Source of the DNA: Bacteroidales bacterium
GTDB taxonomy: Bacteria > Bacteroidota > Bacteroidia > Bacteroidales > UBA932
Length of the DNA stretch: 42,405 nucleotides
Direction: 5' to 3'
NCBI GenBank assembly: GCA_017561885.1
Contig: JAFZBF010000050.1
Location: 1 to 42,405 of the forward strand
Notes under the pieces: generated by a model
Seen by the model: the letters and a program-made list of their open reading frames with translations, nothing else
Database searches by the model: none
Told to the model about the DNA's origin: nothing
Translations under genes and position numbers: made by a program
Part shown: in pieces, positions 32,933 through 40,381 of the stretch
Layout of the letters: each line of letters opens with the position of its first letter
Numbering within the stretch: the first letter of the stretch is position 1

Positions 32933-34448
32933 GATTGAATCGGCGCTGGGGTTCCTGGTATTGCTGCTGTCCGTTTCTGTTTTTTCGTCTTGCATCGAAA
33001 CCAATTATACGTTGGGAGATTCGCTCGTGCCGACATCGAACAACCTTTATGTCGAGACCGCTTCCGTCGACCTGAAGGTCGGTATGAAATCAGCTGACGA
33101 CATCCAGTCTTCATCATATTATTATGACGTCGGAACCATTGTCAGCGAAGAGTTCGGCCTTACGAAGGTCGACCTCGCGGCGACAATCACACCCAGCGAC
33201 ACCGGCATCAACTTCGGCACCGACCCCAGATTCATCGATGCATACATAATGCTTATCCGGGAAAACGTGAAGACCTTCACCACCGGACAGGACAACATCA
33301 CCCAGAACCTGTATGTGTATCCTATGGCTCACGCGATGGACTCTACCATGGTCACATGCACGAGCATCTCGGACAAAGATTACATACACACTCCTGTCGG
33401 AAAGGCCTTGCTTACGTCAAAAGACACTGTCATCATCCAGCTCGATGAAAGCTGGGCCAGGAGTCTGATGTCCAGCACAAGAGCCGAACTTGACAGTATG
33501 GAGCTCTTCATCAAGAACCATTACGGCCTGTACTTCACGACAGACGACCCTATCGAAGGGACTGTCGGCGGAAGGCTCAACAATTTCAAGACGGTAAGCG
33601 TCAAGCTGGGCGTAAGTTCGCGCAACAAGAAAGGCATCCTGAGGGACACCACTATCACATTCGACGTAGGCAGCGTATACCACGGCCTGTCGACCCAGGT
33701 CTTCAAGCACAGTTCAAAAGCCCTGGAAGTCGGGCCTGACAACAATGAAGAAGTGCTGTATTACGAAGGTCTGGCCGGCATCAAGCCCTTCATAGATGCG
33801 GGCATCCTCAAGAATTCCATCGAGGCCTGGGCGGCGGAGAACAATGTCGACCTGACCAAGATCCTCATAACTAGAGCCACGTTCGAACTTCCCTTCGAGT
33901 TCCCCGACGACTACAGGACAGTGGACAATTATTATCCCCAGGGTCTGTACCCGGCAGTCTACAGCGTCGATTCGACAGACAACGTCAAGCGCTACACGCT
34001 TCTGGGATCCATCTATGACGATACCTACGACAAGGGCGACATCAACCGTTCCCTCTACTGCTACCGTCCCGACGTGACATATTACATCCACTCCATCATC
34101 AACAAGGAGAAACTCATAGAAGAGGACAATATCTGGCTCATAGCCCCGTTCGAGTACGTACAGACCACCAGTTCGTCGTCAAGCAACTCGTATTACAATC
34201 CGTATATGTACAATTCGTACTATAACCCGTACTCTTACTACGGCGGATATGGATACTACGGTTACAACAGCTATAACAACTACTACAACAACATGTATTA
34301 TTACGATGCGTTGTACAGTGCGGCCACAACTTCTTCAGAAACCTACTATTACGTCGACTATATGAACTACGCGATAGGCAGGATCAACGGCAACGGCGCC
34401 GAGCGCCATCCTAAACTGAATCTTACATACGTATTGCTGGGAGACTGA
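32919..34448 (+). CDS. DUF4270 lipoprotein with tyrosine-rich segment
   Basis: A 509-residue predicted lipoprotein. The signal ends in SVFSSCIETNYTLGDSLVPT, with the lipobox Cys near residue 25, followed by the DUF4270 body (LVPTSNNLYVETASVDLKV, an early conserved block, and a long beta-rich region). DUF4270 proteins are exported Bacteroidota proteins without known function. Just before the conserved C-terminal piece (HPKLNLTYVLLGD) lies a tract of 38 residues (425-462) of which 19 are Tyr and 8 Asn. The start is the ATG at 32919 because the lipoprotein signal begins there; the frame is open from 32811 inside the previous gene. The 14-bp overlap implies co-translation with the GT5-like protein. 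Confidence 0.85.
   Translation: MSLSKIESALGFLVLLLSVSVFSSCIETNYTLGDSLVPTSNNLYVETASVDLKVGMKSADDIQSSSYYYDVGTIVSEEFGLTKVDLAATITPSDTGINFGTDPRFIDAYIMLIRENVKTFTTGQDNITQNLYVYPMAHAMDSTMVTCTSISDKDYIHTPVGKALLTSKDTVIIQLDESWARSLMSSTRAELDSMELFIKNHYGLYFTTDDPIEGTVGGRLNNFKTVSVKLGVSSRNKKGILRDTTITFDVGSVYHGLSTQVFKHSSKALEVGPDNNEEVLYYEGLAGIKPFIDAGILKNSIEAWAAENNVDLTKILITRATFELPFEFPDDYRTVDNYYPQGLYPAVYSVDSTDNVKRYTLLGSIYDDTYDKGDINRSLYCYRPDVTYYIHSIINKEKLIEEDNIWLIAPFEYVQTTSSSSSNSYYNPYMYNSYYNPYSYYGGYGYYGYNSYNNYYNNMYYYDALYSAATTSSETYYYVDYMNYAIGRINGNGAERHPKLNLTYVLLGD
34191..34304 (+). repeat. Tyr/Asn-rich low-complexity tract within the DUF4270 gene
   Basis: Encodes residues 425-462 with short imperfect repeats such as YYNPYMYNS / YYNPYSYYGG and YNSYNNYYNN; 19 of 38 residues are Tyr. 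The codons alternate TAT/TAC, so the amino-acid pattern rather than simple DNA slippage appears conserved. Confidence 0.85.
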
Positions 34449-34499
34449 GACCCCGGCCTTGCCCGATGAGGCGGCGTCTCACTTCTTCTTTTTCTTCTC
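34447..34499 (+). terminator. Weak candidate terminator after DUF4270
   Basis: GAGAC (34447-34451) pairs with GTCTC (34476-34480) with imperfect C/G-rich pairing between, followed by a T-rich run. That run is the complement of the lysine-rich tail codons of the convergent DUF4294 gene. Confidence 0.3.
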
Positions 34500-35225
34500 T
34501 TCCCTGGCGGCCTTGCGGGCGTCTTTCTTGGTCTGTTTGGTGTCGACGGTGAGATAGAAGGGTTTCTGGAACTGCTTGGGAATAGTGATAGCGGGCCTGG
34601 GTTTGCCGAAGATGTATTCATAGAGGTCATCGAACTCGCCGTCGTGCCAGTACTTGACCAGCTGCTCCAGGTCCTTGTCCTCCCCTTTCGGATCATACTG
34701 CCTTTTTATGTCGCCCTTCAGGACCTTGGCGACGCCCTGCCAGAAACCGGCGTTGATGTTGCCGAGATATTTCTGGATAATCTCATAGGGTGTCATGCCG
34801 ACCTCCCTGTCGATCAGGCGGATCATCATCATGCCCTGCTGCAGCGTCAGTTTCCTGAACACAGGGTCGAAACTTTTCAGCAGCTCATCCTTCATCGTGT
34901 CAAGATAACGGTCCTGCTCGCGCTTTGAGTAATTCCTTGCCACGAAAATGCTGTCGGTCTCCCTGATAGTCTTGGCTACGAAAAGCGCATATGGATATGA
35001 CTTGCTGAAATTGTGGACCCTTTTGTAATACTGCACCCATTCGGCGCGGTTCATATATTCCTTCGGATGTATACGTGCCGGGGGCAGCACATCGACATAG
35101 ACGGTGTCATTGCCTATGACGGTATACTCCATCAGCGATCCCTTCCTCCTCTGGGTCTGGGCCTGCGACGGGAACGTGGTGAGAATCACCAGAACAATTG
35201 CAGCTGTCAGTCTTGCAGATTTCAT
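34479..35225 (-). CDS. DUF4294 exported protein
   Basis: A 248-residue exported protein. Signal peptide at 1-22 (LTTFPSQAQ), then DUF4294 hallmarks: PKEYMNRAEWVQYYKRVHNF, LTLQQGMMMIRLIDREVGMT and GFWQGVAKVLKGDIKRQYDP followed by KGEDKDLEQLV. The tail after the family core (KQTKKDARKAAREEKKKKK) is strongly basic. Function is unknown. It begins 3 bp after purN and is probably co-transcribed with it. The 3' end approaches the convergent DUF4270 gene within 30 bp. Confidence 0.85.
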   Translation of the reverse strand: MKSARLTAAIVLVILTTFPSQAQTQRRKGSLMEYTVIGNDTVYVDVLPPARIHPKEYMNRAEWVQYYKRVHNFSKSYPYALFVAKTIRETDSIFVARNYSKREQDRYLDTMKDELLKSFDPVFRKLTLQQGMMMIRLIDREVGMTPYEIIQKYLGNINAGFWQGVAKVLKGDIKRQYDPKGEDKDLEQLVKYWHDGEFDDLYEYIFGKPRPAITIPKQFQKPFYLTVDTKQTKKDARKAAREEKKKKK

Positions 35226-35228
35226 CTG

Positions 35229-35828
35229 TTACGTAAAATTGGCGCTCAGATAGTCGTCTACCACTTCAGGAAAATGCGCCTGCTCCAGAAGGTGTATCTT
35301 GGCAGCCACGTCAAGGGCGGTATCACAAGGGAGCACCTCGCATCTGGCCTGGAAAAGAGTCTTGCCGTGATCGTATTGCTCATCGACAAGATGGATCGTC
35401 ATGCCGCTCTCGACTTCCTTCGCGGCGACAACCGCTTCGTGAACGTGCATACCGTGCATGCCTTTTCCGCCATACTTCGGAAGCAGCGCCGGGTGGATGT
35501 TTATGATCCTGCCGGGCCAGGCTTCTATCAAATGCGAGGGAATCCGCATCAAAAACCCGGCCAAAATCAGAGCGAATGCATCATACTGCCTGAGAATCGA
35601 CATGACTGAAGGCAGTCCTTCTTCCGTAACGGCATCGCTGCAGACCAGCTGGCTCTTGTTGAAAACTACCGACGGCACTCCAAGTTTTTCTGCACGCTGG
35701 AGCACGAAGGCATCCGGACGGTTGCACAGCACTACAGACACACGGAACTCCGGATGGTCCGAAAAATACCGGATCAGGTTCTCAGCATTAGTTCCGCTGC
35801 CAGAGGCAAATATGGCCAGATTCCTCAT
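35229..35828 (-). CDS. purN: Phosphoribosylglycinamide formyltransferase (folate-dependent)
   Basis: A 199-residue enzyme of purine synthesis that transfers a formyl group from 10-formyl-THF to GAR. LAIFASGSGTNAENLIRYF is the nucleotide-binding start; the catalytic triad is N110 and H112 in INIHPALLPKYGGKGMHG, and D153 in VDEQYDHG. Length is normal (E. coli PurN about 212). First gene of the purN-DUF4294 pair; the promoter lies in the 91-bp gap shared with divergent acpP. No purine riboswitch fits in the short leader. Confidence 0.94.
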   Translation of the reverse strand: MRNLAIFASGSGTNAENLIRYFSDHPEFRVSVVLCNRPDAFVLQRAEKLGVPSVVFNKSQLVCSDAVTEEGLPSVMSILRQYDAFALILAGFLMRIPSHLIEAWPGRIINIHPALLPKYGGKGMHGMHVHEAVVAAKEVESGMTIHLVDEQYDHGKTLFQARCEVLPCDTALDVAAKIHLLEQAHFPEVVDDYLSANFT

Positions 35829-35845
35829 ATACTTTTAGTTTGGCG

Positions 35846-35873
35846 CGAAGGTAGACAAATTTGGTAAAATCAA
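35846..35873 (-). promoter_or_regulatory. purN promoter
   Basis: Minus-strand TACCTTCG (35853 to 35846), one mismatch from TAnnTTTG, with TTG (35873 to 35871) 17 bp upstream. The predicted leader is about 11 nt. Confidence 0.45.
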
Positions 35874-35891
35874 GAAATATTACTTACTTTG
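35860..35891 (+). promoter_or_regulatory. acpP promoter
   Basis: -33 TTTG (35860-35863) and a near-consensus -7 TTACTTTG (35884-35891) are 20 bp apart. The leader to ATG 35920 is about 22 nt and A-rich, as often seen before well-translated Bacteroidota genes. Confidence 0.5.
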
Positions 35892-35919
35892 CAATTCGTT
35901 ACTAAAAACTAAAAGAAAA

Positions 35920-36156
35920 ATGGAAGACGTTACTGCAAAAGTAAAAGCCATCATTGTTGACAAGCTTGGTGTTGAGGAAAGCGAAGTTCAGGAGAGTTCA
36001 AGCTTTACCAATGACCTTGGCGCAGATTCTCTGGATACAGTAGAACTGATCATGGAATTCGAAAAGGTATTCGGTATCTCTATTTCCGACGATGCAGCTG
36101 AGAAGATTACAACCGTAGGGGATGCAATCTCATACATCGAGCAGAACACCAAATAA
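35920..36156 (+). CDS. acpP: Acyl carrier protein
   Basis: A 78-residue acidic four-helix carrier of growing acyl chains on a 4'-phosphopantetheine arm. The attachment site is S37 in the DSL motif of [19 protein letters not shown], and the helix III to IV pattern [20 protein letters not shown] is typical. The usual downstream partner fabF is absent: a terminator follows directly and the next gene points the other way. It supplies acyl chains to fatty acid and lipid A synthesis. Confidence 0.97.
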   Translation: MEDVTAKVKAIIVDKLGVEESEVQESSSFTNDLGADSLDTVELIMEFEKVFGISISDDAAEKITTVGDAISYIEQNTK

Positions 36157-36182
36157 CTTCGAAATTCTACCCTAGAAATAAG

Positions 36183-36218
36183 ACCGTCGGTCCCAATGGA
36201 ACCGACGGTGCTTTTTTT
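36183..36218 (+). terminator. acpP terminator
   Basis: Perfect 9-bp stem ACCGTCGGT (36183-36191) / ACCGACGGT (36201-36209), 9-nt loop, followed by GC and a run of seven T. The T-run touches the stop codon of the convergent nucleotidyltransferase gene. Confidence 0.9.
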
Positions 36219-37125
36219 ATGCTTTCCAGATCTTCTCTGGATACTCTCCCGCAGCAATCAGGGCATTGATCTTTTCGACCGTGAAAGGCCTGTCCTCCTT
36301 GTAGGTGACGCCGAACCATTTGGCATCGCACTCCAGCACCTTGACTGAAGCGATATTGTCGACTATCAGCTTGTCCGCGATATAAGGGATGAAATACTCA
36401 GCCTTGAGATTGTCCCTGTTCTCATCCAGGAACTGCCTGAATATCCTCTCGGAGTGCTTGAAATAATCCGGAGTGAAACCCCAGAAATTCATGGACACAT
36501 AGCTGTGAGGATTGAGTTCGTGTTTCTCGTCATTCTCTATGTAATAGACCATACCGCCGCTGCGGGCAATCGCAGTGCGCTCGGTCACGGTCGTAAGTTT
36601 GTTGTCCTTGTCGACGCCGCAGATGCCGCGTGAAACAGTACCGAACTCAGAGAGTGTGTTCTCCAGATAGTAGCCGACCATTGCATACTGGCCTTCCGTA
36701 CCTTCGATCGAGCGCAGGTAGGCGGCCATTGTCTCATAGCTCGAGCGACCGTAGAAGTCATCCGAGTTGATGACTGCGAAAGGCTCGTTGATGACGCCTG
36801 CGGCCATCATCACAGCGTGGTTGGTACCCCAGGGTTTCTGACGGCCCTCCGGGACGGTATAGCCTTCAGGAAGATTGTCCAGTTCCTGGTATACGAACTC
36901 GAACTTCACGTCGTCACTGAATTTCTCGGCACGGAAATGCTCCTTGAAAGTGTCAGCGAAAGAGTGGCGGATTACGAAGACAACCTTGCCGAAGCCGGCG
37001 CGGATCGCATCGAAAATAGAGTAGTCAATAATGGCTTCACCATTGGGGCCGAGGCCATCCATCTGCTTCAGGGAACCATATCTTGAGCCCATTCCGGCAG
37101 CAAGTATCAACAATGTAGGTTTCAT
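36217..37125 (-). CDS. Sugar-phosphate nucleotidyltransferase-like protein
   Basis: A 302-residue NTP-transferase. The nucleotide-binding start MKPTLLILAAGMGSRYGSLK carries the GxGxR signature; KPWGTNHAVMMAAGVIN and VINSDDFYG (Asp ligands for metal) follow, then SRGICGVDKDNKLTTVTERT and VSMNFWGFTPDYF. The class makes NDP-sugars from sugar-1-phosphates, but which sugar is unknown. The C-terminal part (about 240-302) is not the left-handed helix of GlmU/GlmM-type partners. It overlaps the preceding UPF0104-type membrane gene by an ATGA quartet, so the two are coupled. Confidence 0.85.
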   Translation of the reverse strand: MKPTLLILAAGMGSRYGSLKQMDGLGPNGEAIIDYSIFDAIRAGFGKVVFVIRHSFADTFKEHFRAEKFSDDVKFEFVYQELDNLPEGYTVPEGRQKPWGTNHAVMMAAGVINEPFAVINSDDFYGRSSYETMAAYLRSIEGTEGQYAMVGYYLENTLSEFGTVSRGICGVDKDNKLTTVTERTAIARSGGMVYYIENDEKHELNPHSYVSMNFWGFTPDYFKHSERIFRQFLDENRDNLKAEYFIPYIADKLIVDNIASVKVLECDAKWFGVTYKEDRPFTVEKINALIAAGEYPEKIWKA

Positions 37126-38132
37126 ATCTGATCGGTTTTTTTCTGTCTTTTTTTACGAAGGAAGAATGTGAATGCCAAGGCTGCCAAGCCGAACACCAGC
37201 ATCTGGACGATCTGGGCTTCGTGCGAGATGGTAGCGAATACCAGCGCCGTCTTCTGCTCGATGCCGTAGATAGGCACAAGTGCCATCGACACTATCACGT
37301 GGTATGCGCCGAAGCCACCCTGAACAGGAATCGCCCAGCCTACAAGGCCGAGCATCATGATGAACAGCGCGTCCATTCCGGTGAGGTGCGACACTGCAGG
37401 AAAAGCGTGGATCACGAACACCACCTCCAGCCAGTACAGCAGCTGCACCAATATAGTATATGCAATGAAGAGCCAGCTTTTCTTCATCTTGAAGGCAGCC
37501 TTGACGCCGTTGATTATTCCCCTGCAGAAGCCGATGACCTTTCCGCCGATCTTGCTGTTCATAATCCTGACTCTGTAGTGGCCGGCCAGCCACACGCATA
37601 CTGCTAGCAACGCAATGACTCCCAGCACGAGCCAGAGAGAATCGAATGACAGGGATTCCACAAAGGGATTCCAGATATTCTCAACCATGAAGCCGCCGAA
37701 ATGTGTGAAGAAGACCATCGCGATCAGCATGACGGCCGAAACTGCCACATCCCAGGCTCTCTCCACCATAACGCTCCCGAGGCTGTCGTTGAAAGGGACC
37801 TTGCTGCTGTCCGCTATCATTCCGCAGCGGACAAGCTCTCCGCTGCGCAGTACGGCAATGTTGGACAGATAGCATACTGCATAGGCATTGCAGCAGTCCA
37901 CCCTCTTCACCTTCGGGTCGATGGGAAGCAGCAGCAGGCGCCACCTCAACCCTCTCAGCACCGTTCCCAGAACACCTGCAGCCATTGCCGCGAAAATCCA
38001 CCAGTAGTTGCAGCTGCGCAGTCCTTCCACAAAAGCGTTCCAGTCCATCCCCCTGAATGCAAGATAGAGCAGGAGCAGCGTCAGGACTGACACGGCAACG
38101 TACTTGAGGATATTCTTGAGCCGCCTGTACAT
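37122..38132 (-). CDS. Lysylphosphatidylglycerol synthase-like (UPF0104) membrane protein
   Basis: A 336-residue polytopic membrane protein with about eight helices. The family pattern is visible: LAFRGMDWNAFVEGL near the N-terminus, GVLGTVLRGLRWRLLLLPID, the conserved LRSGELVRCGMIA and MVERAWDVAVSAVM, and WAIPVQGGFGAYHVIVSMAL near the C-terminus. This corresponds to the MprF flippase-like membrane domain without the soluble aminoacyl-transferase domain. Members may flip lipids or lipid-linked sugars; the substrate is unknown. Start ATG 38132 is chosen over 38165 because the promoter's -7 element (38154-38161) lies between them. Its stop overlaps the nucleotidyltransferase start. Confidence 0.85.
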   Translation of the reverse strand: MYRRLKNILKYVAVSVLTLLLLYLAFRGMDWNAFVEGLRSCNYWWIFAAMAAGVLGTVLRGLRWRLLLLPIDPKVKRVDCCNAYAVCYLSNIAVLRSGELVRCGMIADSSKVPFNDSLGSVMVERAWDVAVSAVMLIAMVFFTHFGGFMVENIWNPFVESLSFDSLWLVLGVIALLAVCVWLAGHYRVRIMNSKIGGKVIGFCRGIINGVKAAFKMKKSWLFIAYTILVQLLYWLEVVFVIHAFPAVSHLTGMDALFIMMLGLVGWAIPVQGGFGAYHVIVSMALVPIYGIEQKTALVFATISHEAQIVQMLVFGLAALAFTFFLRKKRQKKTDQI

Positions 38133-38153
38133 ATTATAATTTATAACAACCTG

Positions 38154-38161
38154 TAAAGGTA
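38154..38161 (-). promoter_or_regulatory. -7 element of the UPF0104-nucleotidyltransferase operon
   Basis: Minus-strand TACCTTTA, one mismatch from TAnnTTTG, 21 bp before ATG 38132. Confidence 0.45.
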
Positions 38162-38172
38162 GCATTTTTTAT

Positions 38173-38180
38173 TAACTTTG
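38173..38180 (+). promoter_or_regulatory. -7 element of the PfkB kinase gene
   Basis: TAACTTTG matches the consensus, 29 bp before ATG 38210 and 11 bp from the divergent element at 38154-38161. Confidence 0.6.
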
Positions 38181-38209
38181 TTGGAAAGCACACCCCACAC
38201 CGTTTAGCG

Positions 38210-39217
38210 ATGAATGCAAAAAGCGTCAAATCTATCCTCGGAATAGGCAATGCCCTCACCGACATCCTGGCCATATTGCCGGACGACACCATCCTCCAAC
38301 AGTTCAACCTCCCCAAGGGAAGCATGCAGCACGTCGATGCTGAGGCCGGAAACAAGATCTGGGATGCGATAAAGGATAAAGGTATCAAATACGTTGCAGG
38401 AGGAAGCGCCGCCAACACTATCTCCGCCGCGGCGGTCTTCGGAATGAAGGCAGGTTTCATCGGCAAAGTCGGAAAAGACGACATCGGCTCTCTCTTCAAG
38501 TCAGAGCAGAGACAGGACGGCATAGATTCCATGCTTCTCAGGGGCAAGGCTCCAAGCGGCCGTGCGATCGTCATAATAACCGAGCCCAACTATGAACGTA
38601 CCTTCGCCACTTATCTGGGTGCTGCGCTGGAACTTGAGCCTGAAGATCTCGACCCGGCAAATTTCGACGGATATGATTATCTGCATCTGGAGGGCTATCT
38701 TGTGCAGAACCAGAGGCTTTTCCGCAGGGCCGTGGAGATAGGCAGGGAAAAGAATATGATTATCTCTGTCGACCTGGCCAGCTACAACATCGTGGAGTCG
38801 AACAGCGCCTTCCTGCACGACATCGTGGAGAATTACGTAGACATCGTCTTCGCCAACGAGCACGAGGCCCGGGCGTTCACCGGCAAGGAACCCGCCAGGG
38901 CTCTGAACGACCTTTCCAAGCTGTGCAGCATCGCCGTCGTCAAGGTTGGAGAAAAAGGCTCTATGGTGCGCTCCGGCAAAGAGTTCCACAAGATCAGGCC
39001 ACGCAAGGCCGTCGCCACTGACGCCACCGGAGCCGGAGACCTCTATGCCGCAGGCTTCCTGTACGCGCACTCTCTCGGCATGCCCCTCGACATCTGCGGC
39101 AAGGTGGGCTCGATCATCTCTTCCAAGGTCGTGGAAATCATCGGCACAAAACTCGACATCCCCCGCTGGAAGCAAGCCAAGAAAGAGATCCGCAAGGTAA
39201 TGGGGATAAAGGAATAA
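38210..39217 (+). CDS. PfkB family kinase, adenosine-kinase-like
   Basis: A 335-residue ribokinase-fold sugar/nucleoside kinase. ILGIGNALTDILAILPDD is the N-terminal beta strand with the substrate Asp, AGGSAANTISAAAVFGMKAG is PfkB signature 1, and TDATGAGDLYAAGFLYA is signature 2 with catalytic base D277. The pattern GNxxxDxxA with GGSAANT, and the overall length, fit the adenosine kinase-like subgroup often annotated so in Bacteroidota, but the substrate could be another nucleoside or sugar. It is monocistronic and followed by the repeat array at 39240-39405, whose last hairpin and T-rich flank may act as its terminator. Confidence 0.88.
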   Translation: MNAKSVKSILGIGNALTDILAILPDDTILQQFNLPKGSMQHVDAEAGNKIWDAIKDKGIKYVAGGSAANTISAAAVFGMKAGFIGKVGKDDIGSLFKSEQRQDGIDSMLLRGKAPSGRAIVIITEPNYERTFATYLGAALELEPEDLDPANFDGYDYLHLEGYLVQNQRLFRRAVEIGREKNMIISVDLASYNIVESNSAFLHDIVENYVDIVFANEHEARAFTGKEPARALNDLSKLCSIAVVKVGEKGSMVRSGKEFHKIRPRKAVATDATGAGDLYAAGFLYAHSLGMPLDICGKVGSIISSKVVEIIGTKLDIPRWKQAKKEIRKVMGIKE

Positions 39218-39239
39218 GGTTATTGATATAACCGGTTTC

Positions 39240-39405
39240 CGGTGTAGGTCCCGACCGATTTTGGTGTAGGTCCAGGCCAGTTTTGGGATAGGTCCCTGCT
39301 GTTTTTGGGATAGGTCCGATGAAATGTGCCAGACCTACCCCACTGGAAGTATCTGGATGGCCGATTTGCGGTGTAGGTCCCGACTCTTTTGTCAGACCTA
39401 CCCCA
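39240..39405. repeat. 22-bp-period repeat array of GGtgTAGGTCC units, direct and inverted
   Basis: Direct 11-bp cores start at 39241, 39263, 39285 and 39307, exactly 22 bp apart (GGTGTAGGTCC twice, then GGGATAGGTCC twice); the first three are followed by 7 variable bases and TTTT. A fifth direct core is at 39370. Inverted cores AGACCTACCCC lie at 39331 and 39394. The pairs 39307/39332 and 39370/39395 can form hairpins with 10-bp stems (one mismatch each) and 15-nt loops. CGGTGTAGGTCCCGAC occurs twice exactly (39240-39255, 39369-39384), as does CAGACCTACCCCA (39330-39342, 39393-39405). No other copies were seen in the window. The final hairpin followed by T-rich sequence could end transcription of the kinase gene. 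Confidence 0.85.
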
Positions 39406-39489
39406 TTCTTTTTCATTTTATGGTGTTACATTTTCGTTTATCACGTGTTATTAATGTAGAGGCACGATAAATACTTGACAATAGCTGTA

Positions 39490-39969
39490 ATGGCACAGGA
39501 CTATTTGACAAATGCGTTTGTGAGGCTTCGGCAGAAGTTGAGGTGGATATCGGGCAGGTATTTGCCAGATTCCGCTGCTTCGGACGATATCCTTCAAGAT
39601 TGCTTTGTGCGGTTGTGGCAACACCGGTATCCGCTGAAGTCCGAGAAAGAAGCAGAAGCATTGCTGGCACGCACCGTCCGAAATGCGAGTCTCAACGAGC
39701 AGCGGCGAAAAAGGACAGTTCCCTTAGAAATGGATTTGGTTGACGACAGTCCTGACTATTCCATCAAAGAGAAAGCTTTTGAAGAATTGCAGAAAAGGAT
39801 TGAACAACAATTGACAGATACGCAACGTTATATACTCGAAGAAAAAGAATATGGGGGAAGATCCCTGGAAGACATAGCAAAAGAATTGAAGATGGAACCG
39901 GCTGCAGTCAGAATGCAACTTTCCAGAGCAAGAAAAACCCTTAGAAACGCTTTGAAAAATGAACGATAA
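39490..39969 (+). CDS. ECF-type RNA polymerase sigma factor
   Basis: A 159-residue sigma factor with only regions 2 and 4. Region 2 runs through about residues 5-70 with SAASDDILQDCFVRLWQHR (2.2, core binding) and ARTVRNASLNEQRRKRT (2.4). Region 4 (about 105-155) includes LTDTQRYILEEKEYGGRS and the HTH LEDIAKELKMEPAAVRMQLS. Its partner is likely the membrane protein encoded by the next gene, which overlaps it by 11 bp. An in-frame TTG at 39475 would add five residues; ATG 39490 gives the usual family start. No convincing promoter was seen, as expected if it is transcribed by its own, unknown ECF promoter. Confidence 0.92.
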   Translation: MAQDYLTNAFVRLRQKLRWISGRYLPDSAASDDILQDCFVRLWQHRYPLKSEKEAEALLARTVRNASLNEQRRKRTVPLEMDLVDDSPDYSIKEKAFEELQKRIEQQLTDTQRYILEEKEYGGRSLEDIAKELKMEPAAVRMQLSRARKTLRNALKNER

Positions 39970-40381
39970 AGAAAAATACCTGATTCTTGCGAAACGGTAC
40001 TTCGATGCCGAAACCTCTCCTCAGGAGGAACTGGAACTGTCCAGGTACGTTGCAGAAACAGACGATCCGGAATTTGACGAACTGCGCGGTGTCCTTGGCT
40101 TCCTTTCCATCGGCAAGCAAAAAAGACTGCGCAGAGCCCGTAAAGTACGGCTGTATTCTCTTGCTGCGGCAGCGGCCTGCATTATTGCTGTCCTTTCCAT
40201 TGGTTTGATCAGTTATCCCGGCAATAAACAGGCAGCCGATGAGTTGTGTGTCAGATATGCCTATGACGAACTGATTACAGACAATGAGCAGATAATGGCT
40301 TCTGTCGAATCTTCCCTCTCCGATTTCTTTTCCAGTGTTTCTCCTGCAGAAACCAATCTTATTGAAATGTTCCAGCGATGA
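39959..40381 (+). CDS. Putative single-pass anti-sigma factor
   Basis: A 140-residue protein: a cytoplasmic N-terminal part (about 1-58) with AKRYFDAETSPQEELELSRY, a pattern like other Bacteroidota anti-sigma N-termini, one membrane helix (about 63-83, LYSLAAAAACIIAVLSIGLI), and a short acidic extracytoplasmic part (about 84-140). It lacks the FecR domain found in TonB-linked anti-sigma factors. Its position, overlapping the ECF sigma gene by 11 bp, is the main support for the call. It overlaps the next gene by an ATGA quartet. Confidence 0.75.
   Translation: MNDKEKYLILAKRYFDAETSPQEELELSRYVAETDDPEFDELRGVLGFLSIGKQKRLRRARKVRLYSLAAAAACIIAVLSIGLISYPGNKQAADELCVRYAYDELITDNEQIMASVESSLSDFFSSVSPAETNLIEMFQR

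Noticed and set aside
39240..39405. Possible CRISPR array
   Set aside because: Units are 11-bp cores with 22-bp period and mixed orientation, too short for CRISPR, and there are no cas genes.
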